Below, one piece after another: positions 61,450 to 64,000 of a stretch of 64,000 nt of DNA. The stretch is taken from assembly GCA_963726715.1 (NCBI GenBank), contig CAVSDF010000010.1, positions 186,001-250,000 on the forward strand, given 5' to 3'. The stretch is from CAVSDF01 sp963726715 (GTDB lineage Bacteria > Bacteroidota > Rhodothermia > Rhodothermales > BA12). Made by a program: the position numbers and the translations under genes. Position 1 is the stretch's first letter. Each line of letters opens with the position of its first letter. The notes under the pieces are model-generated. The model worked only from the letters and a program-made list of their open reading frames with translations. It did not search any database and was not told where the DNA came from.

Positions 61450-62172
61450 TCAGAACGCGATCCGCCCCGAGAGCGCCACCATCGCGCGCCCGGTGCCGTC
61501 GACGCGCATCACCGACACGCCTGCGCCCGCCGAGGCGAGCGACGAGGTGGCCTTGACGGGGAGGAGGAGGTGGACGGCGCCGCGCGTCATCCCATCGCCA
61601 ATTCCGCCGATGCCGAACGTCCGCCCGCCTTCGATGTCGAGAACGCCCGCGCGCAGGCTGCCCTCGACCGCCGGACCCGCCGAGCGCCCCGCGGGCGATG
61701 TGTGGCCGGCAACGCCGCCGCGCACCGAGAGCCGCATCTCCGGGTACGTGCCGACGGCCACGCCGCCGAACGCGCCGCCGTCCGCCTGTCCGACCGGGCG
61801 GATGCCGCCCTTCCAGCCGAGCCCCACGCCCGGCGCGATGCGGCCCGCGATGAACAGGTCCGCCGCCCCGACGCGCGCGACGACCGGCGCGGTGTCGGCG
61901 GCGAGGCCGATCAGGGCGGCGCCGCGGTCGCCGTCGCCAACGAGCGTCGAGACCCACAGGCCGCCGGAGACGGGCCACGCGAGAAAGAGCGACGGCACGA
62001 GCACCTTGCACGCCCCCGGCGCGGGCGCGCCATCGACACCGACGGCGTGGCACTCCGGCTCGCTCGCCGCCCCTTTGCCCATCTGCGCCGATGCGCCGGG
62101 CGCAAGGGAGAGCGCGGCGAGCGCGAGTGGGAGGGCGGTGAGACGGGCGGAGACGGCGGGCAGGAGACGCAT
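61450..62172 (-). CDS. Exported beta-rich envelope protein
   Basis: 240-residue protein with a Sec signal (MRLLPAVSARLTALPLALAALSLAPGASAQ). Glycine-rich alternating strands run through the rest (LFLAWPVSGGLWVSTLVGDGDRGAALIGLAADTAPVVARVGAADLFIAGRIAPGVGLGWKGG ... MVALSGRIAF), ending in Phe as outer-membrane barrels do. Two cysteines (ECHAVG, GACKV) may form a disulphide. No family recognised. The ATG at 62172 is chosen for the signal. Part of the envelope cluster 58.1-63.4 kb, though without the shared motif directly upstream. Confidence 0.72.
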   Translation of the reverse strand: MRLLPAVSARLTALPLALAALSLAPGASAQMGKGAASEPECHAVGVDGAPAPGACKVLVPSLFLAWPVSGGLWVSTLVGDGDRGAALIGLAADTAPVVARVGAADLFIAGRIAPGVGLGWKGGIRPVGQADGGAFGGVAVGTYPEMRLSVRGGVAGHTSPAGRSAGPAVEGSLRAGVLDIEGGRTFGIGGIGDGMTRGAVHLLLPVKATSSLASAGAGVSVMRVDGTGRAMVALSGRIAF

Positions 62173-62513
62173 CGTGGGGGGATGGCGGGCGAGGGAGGAG
62201 CGGGCGAGTGGCGCCGGTGAGCGGCGGCATTGGACGGACCGGTTGGCACGCAACGGCGAACCCGCGCCTCCTGCTTCACAGCGCCCCCGCCGTCGCACAC
62301 TCGTCGCAGCCACGGGTCGTGCGGACTGCACCGCCAACCTGCGTGTCGGTGCGAGCGGAGCATGGCAGTCTCGTCGTTCATCGCTCCGAGGAACTGGAGT
62401 GCCACGTCGCTGCGCTCCTCGCAACGACGGCACATGAGCCGCATCCCCGGTTTCAGCGATGGCGGGCCCGCGGGAGAGTTGCGATGTTGCCTCCCGCTCC
62501 AGCCCACGCCCCG
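62173..62513. other. Intergenic region between divergent envelope genes
   Basis: Gap of 341 bp. It carries the shared motif copy C at 62442-62461; otherwise no repeat, RNA or gene is recognised. Confidence 0.6.
62442..62461 (+). promoter_or_regulatory. Shared upstream motif, copy C
   Basis: CATCCCCGGTTTCAGCGATG, differing from copies A and B at two or three positions, 52 nt before the ATG at 62514. Confidence 0.45.
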
Positions 62514-63401
62514 ATGCCCTCCTCCCGCTGTCTTCCAGGCGCTCTCCTCGCTGCGGTGCTGCTCCCCGTCCTCGCCCGCGATGCGTGGGCGCAGCCGCAG
62601 AGCACCTACGTCTACGCGTTCTCCGCCGAGTTGGGCGCGACCGGGCAGACGCTCTCCGCCTTCGACGGCTACGTCGACTCCTACAACGCGCGCTTCGACG
62701 ACCGCCTCACCACGCGCCTCGGCGGCGCGAACCGGACGGTGGGCGGCTACCTCGCCGGTCACATCGCCGCCGGATCGCCGCGCGTCGCCGTCGCGCTCGA
62801 CATGGGCGTCGGCTTCCACGGCGCCTCGCTCGGAGAGGCCCGGTTCGAGGACGGCTTCCGGCGCGAGATCGGCCTCCGCGTGCGCGACGGGTGGTTCGGC
62901 CTCGGCGCCGGGCAGATGCAGGGCCTGCGCGTGGTCGGCGAGATCGGCGTTCGCGCCGCGAGCGTGCGCTCGGAGCAGTTCGACGCCGACGATGTCTCCG
63001 ACGAGGCCAGCCCGTTCCTGTGCCGCCGACGCCAGGCGACCGGCTGTTACAGCGGCACGTGGAAGGAAGACACCTACGTCGCCCGCGCGGGCCTCGCCCT
63101 CGCCCTGCCCCGCACGCGCGCCGGGGGCGGCCCGCGCGTCGGCCTGCACGTGGCGGCGCTCGTGCCGGTGTGGACGAAATCGGCGGAGCTCTACGGCGAC
63201 GGGCTGCGCTTCGACTATCTCGACTACGGCGCCGCGAACCCCATCGACCGCTGCATCTTCACGACGACGCCCGACGGCTGCCGCAAGTATTTCCCGAACG
63301 ACGTCTCGCAGCCCGAGAACGCCGACGGCAACCGCGTCTCCGGCGCCCTCCGCGGCCTGGTGCTGCGCGCGGGCCTCACGTTCGGCATCGCCACGCGCTG
63401 A
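62514..63401 (+). CDS. Outer-membrane barrel-like protein
   Basis: 295-residue exported protein (signal MPSSRCLPGALLAAVLLPVLARDAWAQ). The body is rich in alternating strands: STYVYAFSAELGATGQTLSAFDGYVDSYNARFDDRLTTRLGGANRTVGGYLAGHIAAGSPRVAVALDMGVGFHGASLG. Later ones are GQMQGLRVVGEIGVRAASV and a final LRGLVLRAGLTFGIATR. Four cysteines (FLCRRRQATGCY and RCIF ... DGCRKYF) could form two disulphides. The DGYVDSYN segment matches DAYVSSYN in the lipoprotein at 58086. The ATG at 62514 is preferred to 62484. Function unknown. Confidence 0.75.
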   Translation: MPSSRCLPGALLAAVLLPVLARDAWAQPQSTYVYAFSAELGATGQTLSAFDGYVDSYNARFDDRLTTRLGGANRTVGGYLAGHIAAGSPRVAVALDMGVGFHGASLGEARFEDGFRREIGLRVRDGWFGLGAGQMQGLRVVGEIGVRAASVRSEQFDADDVSDEASPFLCRRRQATGCYSGTWKEDTYVARAGLALALPRTRAGGGPRVGLHVAALVPVWTKSAELYGDGLRFDYLDYGAANPIDRCIFTTTPDGCRKYFPNDVSQPENADGNRVSGALRGLVLRAGLTFGIATR

Positions 63402-63446
63402 GGCAGTGGTGGGATGGTGAGTTGTGGGTTTGTGGAGAGGGCTGAA

Positions 63447-64000
63447 TCAGCCGGGCACCGGCGAGATCGGCACAGTGAAGGTGACGGCTGTGCCGACGCC
63501 GCCGTCGCCCGGGCCGACGGTCGCCGGTGCCGCCGAGGTCGCGGGCGCGGGCGCGCAGGATGTCGAGGCCGCTGCCGTCGCCGGACGGGTCGCCGGGAGG
63601 CATCCCGACGCCGTCGTCGGTGACGGTGAGCGTGAGGGTGCTGCCGGTGACGGCCAGGCGCACGGCGATGCGGCGGGCGGCGGCGTGTTTGAGGGCGTTG
63701 GTGACGGCTTCCTGCGCGGCGCGGAGCACGGGGAGGACGACGGGCGCCGGGAGCGGCGCGTCCGCGTCTGCGGCGTCGAGGCGGGTGTCGAGGACGACAC
63801 CGTCGGTGGCCTGCACCTGCCCGTCGGCCTGGGCGGCGATCTGCTCGAAGAGGGCGGCGGCGGTGAGGGCCTCGTGGCGGAGGGTGAAGACGGTCTGGCG
63901 GAGCTGGCGGAGCGACTGCCGCGCCTCGGCGCCGAGCGTGTCGAGCGATGCGCTCGCGCGGGCGGTCTCGCCGCGCTCGTGGAGCATCCGCGCGAGGTCG
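63447..64000 (-). CDS. Sensor histidine kinase (NarL/DesK type), partial, one frameshift
   Basis: C-terminal part of a histidine kinase cut by the window end. SLDTLGAEARQSLRQLRQTVFTLRHEALTAAALFEQI is the end of a HisKA_3 dimerisation helix pair. The phospho-acceptor His must lie beyond 64000. The ATPase has the N box AAQEAVTNALKHAAARRIAV, G1 DDGVGMPPGD and G2 GSGLDILRARARDLGG. One extra base near 63523 separates this from the true end ATVGPGDGGVGTAVTFTVPISPVPG, stopping at 63447. The cognate LuxR-type regulator is not in the window. Confidence 0.85.
   Translation of the reverse strand, partial: TSRGCSTSAARPPARAHRSTRSAPRRGSRSASSARPSSPSATRPSPPPPSSSRSPPRPTGRCRPPTVSSSTPASTPQTRTRRSRRPSSSPCSAPRRKPSPTPSNTPPPAASPCAWPSPAAPSRSPSPTTASGCLPATRPATAAASTSCAPAPATSAAPATVGPGDGGVGTAVTFTVPISPVPG

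Overview
The window is a very GC-rich chromosomal segment, most likely from a Rhodothermota/Bacteroidota-type bacterium. The main reason is four secreted or surface proteins that end in type IX secretion (T9SS) type A sorting domains, preceded by the lineage-typical LPVELVSF...WTTASETNNAGF module. Supporting signs are a DUF3667 protein, many outer-membrane-style lipoproteins and little use of Shine-Dalgarno sequences. The placement is an inference from gene content; no rRNA is present.

Layout. 0-8.7 kb: periplasmic folding (SurA-like), MoxR ATPase, CAP lipoprotein, FxsA, GNAT, TerB-like and thioredoxin-like genes, tRNA-Lys(CTT), an EamA exporter and a DUF3667 protein. 8.8-13.3 kb: a type IIA topoisomerase pair (parE/parC-like). 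13.5-17.1 kb: AlbA_2 protein, gpsA-plsY (making and acylating glycerol-3-phosphate) and purM. 17.2-28.3 kb: enoyl-CoA hydratase, mutS, PAP2, recA, cinA, pyrE, pgsA and dnaK, a housekeeping block for DNA maintenance, phospholipids and nucleotides. 28.5-38 kb: HIT protein, lipoproteins, a methyltransferase, a WD40-like protein, a 1389-residue Asp-box propeller with a T9SS tail, and a PH-domain protein. 38.2-47.4 kb: an accessory island with three more T9SS-tailed genes (lamin-tail protein, ice-binding DUF3494 chimera, serine hydrolase), an orphan duplicated tail, and decayed IS982-like, IS5 and IS3 elements. 47.4-57.9 kb: metallo-hydrolase, RidA, gpmI, lipase, polysaccharide deacetylase, sppA, BLUF photoreceptor and rarA. 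58-63.4 kb: a cluster of exported lipoproteins and barrel-like outer-membrane proteins. At least two share a sequence signature and three share an upstream motif; one neighbour is a shattered pseudogene. The window ends inside a histidine kinase gene.

Two signals run across the whole window. First, many conserved genes (parE, parC, dnaK, rarA, EamA, the kinase and others) are broken by single-base indels, often in G/C runs. Their clustering and the essentiality of the genes suggest uncorrected sequencing or assembly errors more than biology, although the transposase and propeller pseudogenes may be truly decayed. Second, the gaps hold several families of short perfect palindromes: GTAGGGGC/GTAGAGAC outer arms with changing cores, ACCTGTCAG hairpins and a CCCGCGAAAGCG element. 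One pair forms a 95-bp REPIN-like element with perfect 25-bp inverted ends. A 21-bp palindrome sits inside the IS3 orfA and breaks it, suggesting that such palindromes can move.

No CRISPR array, prophage, defence island or biosynthetic cluster is visible. The most unusual biology is the palindrome/REPIN population, the ice-binding/lamin-tail/T9SS chimera with its recombining tail module, and the lipoprotein/barrel cluster with a shared upstream motif.
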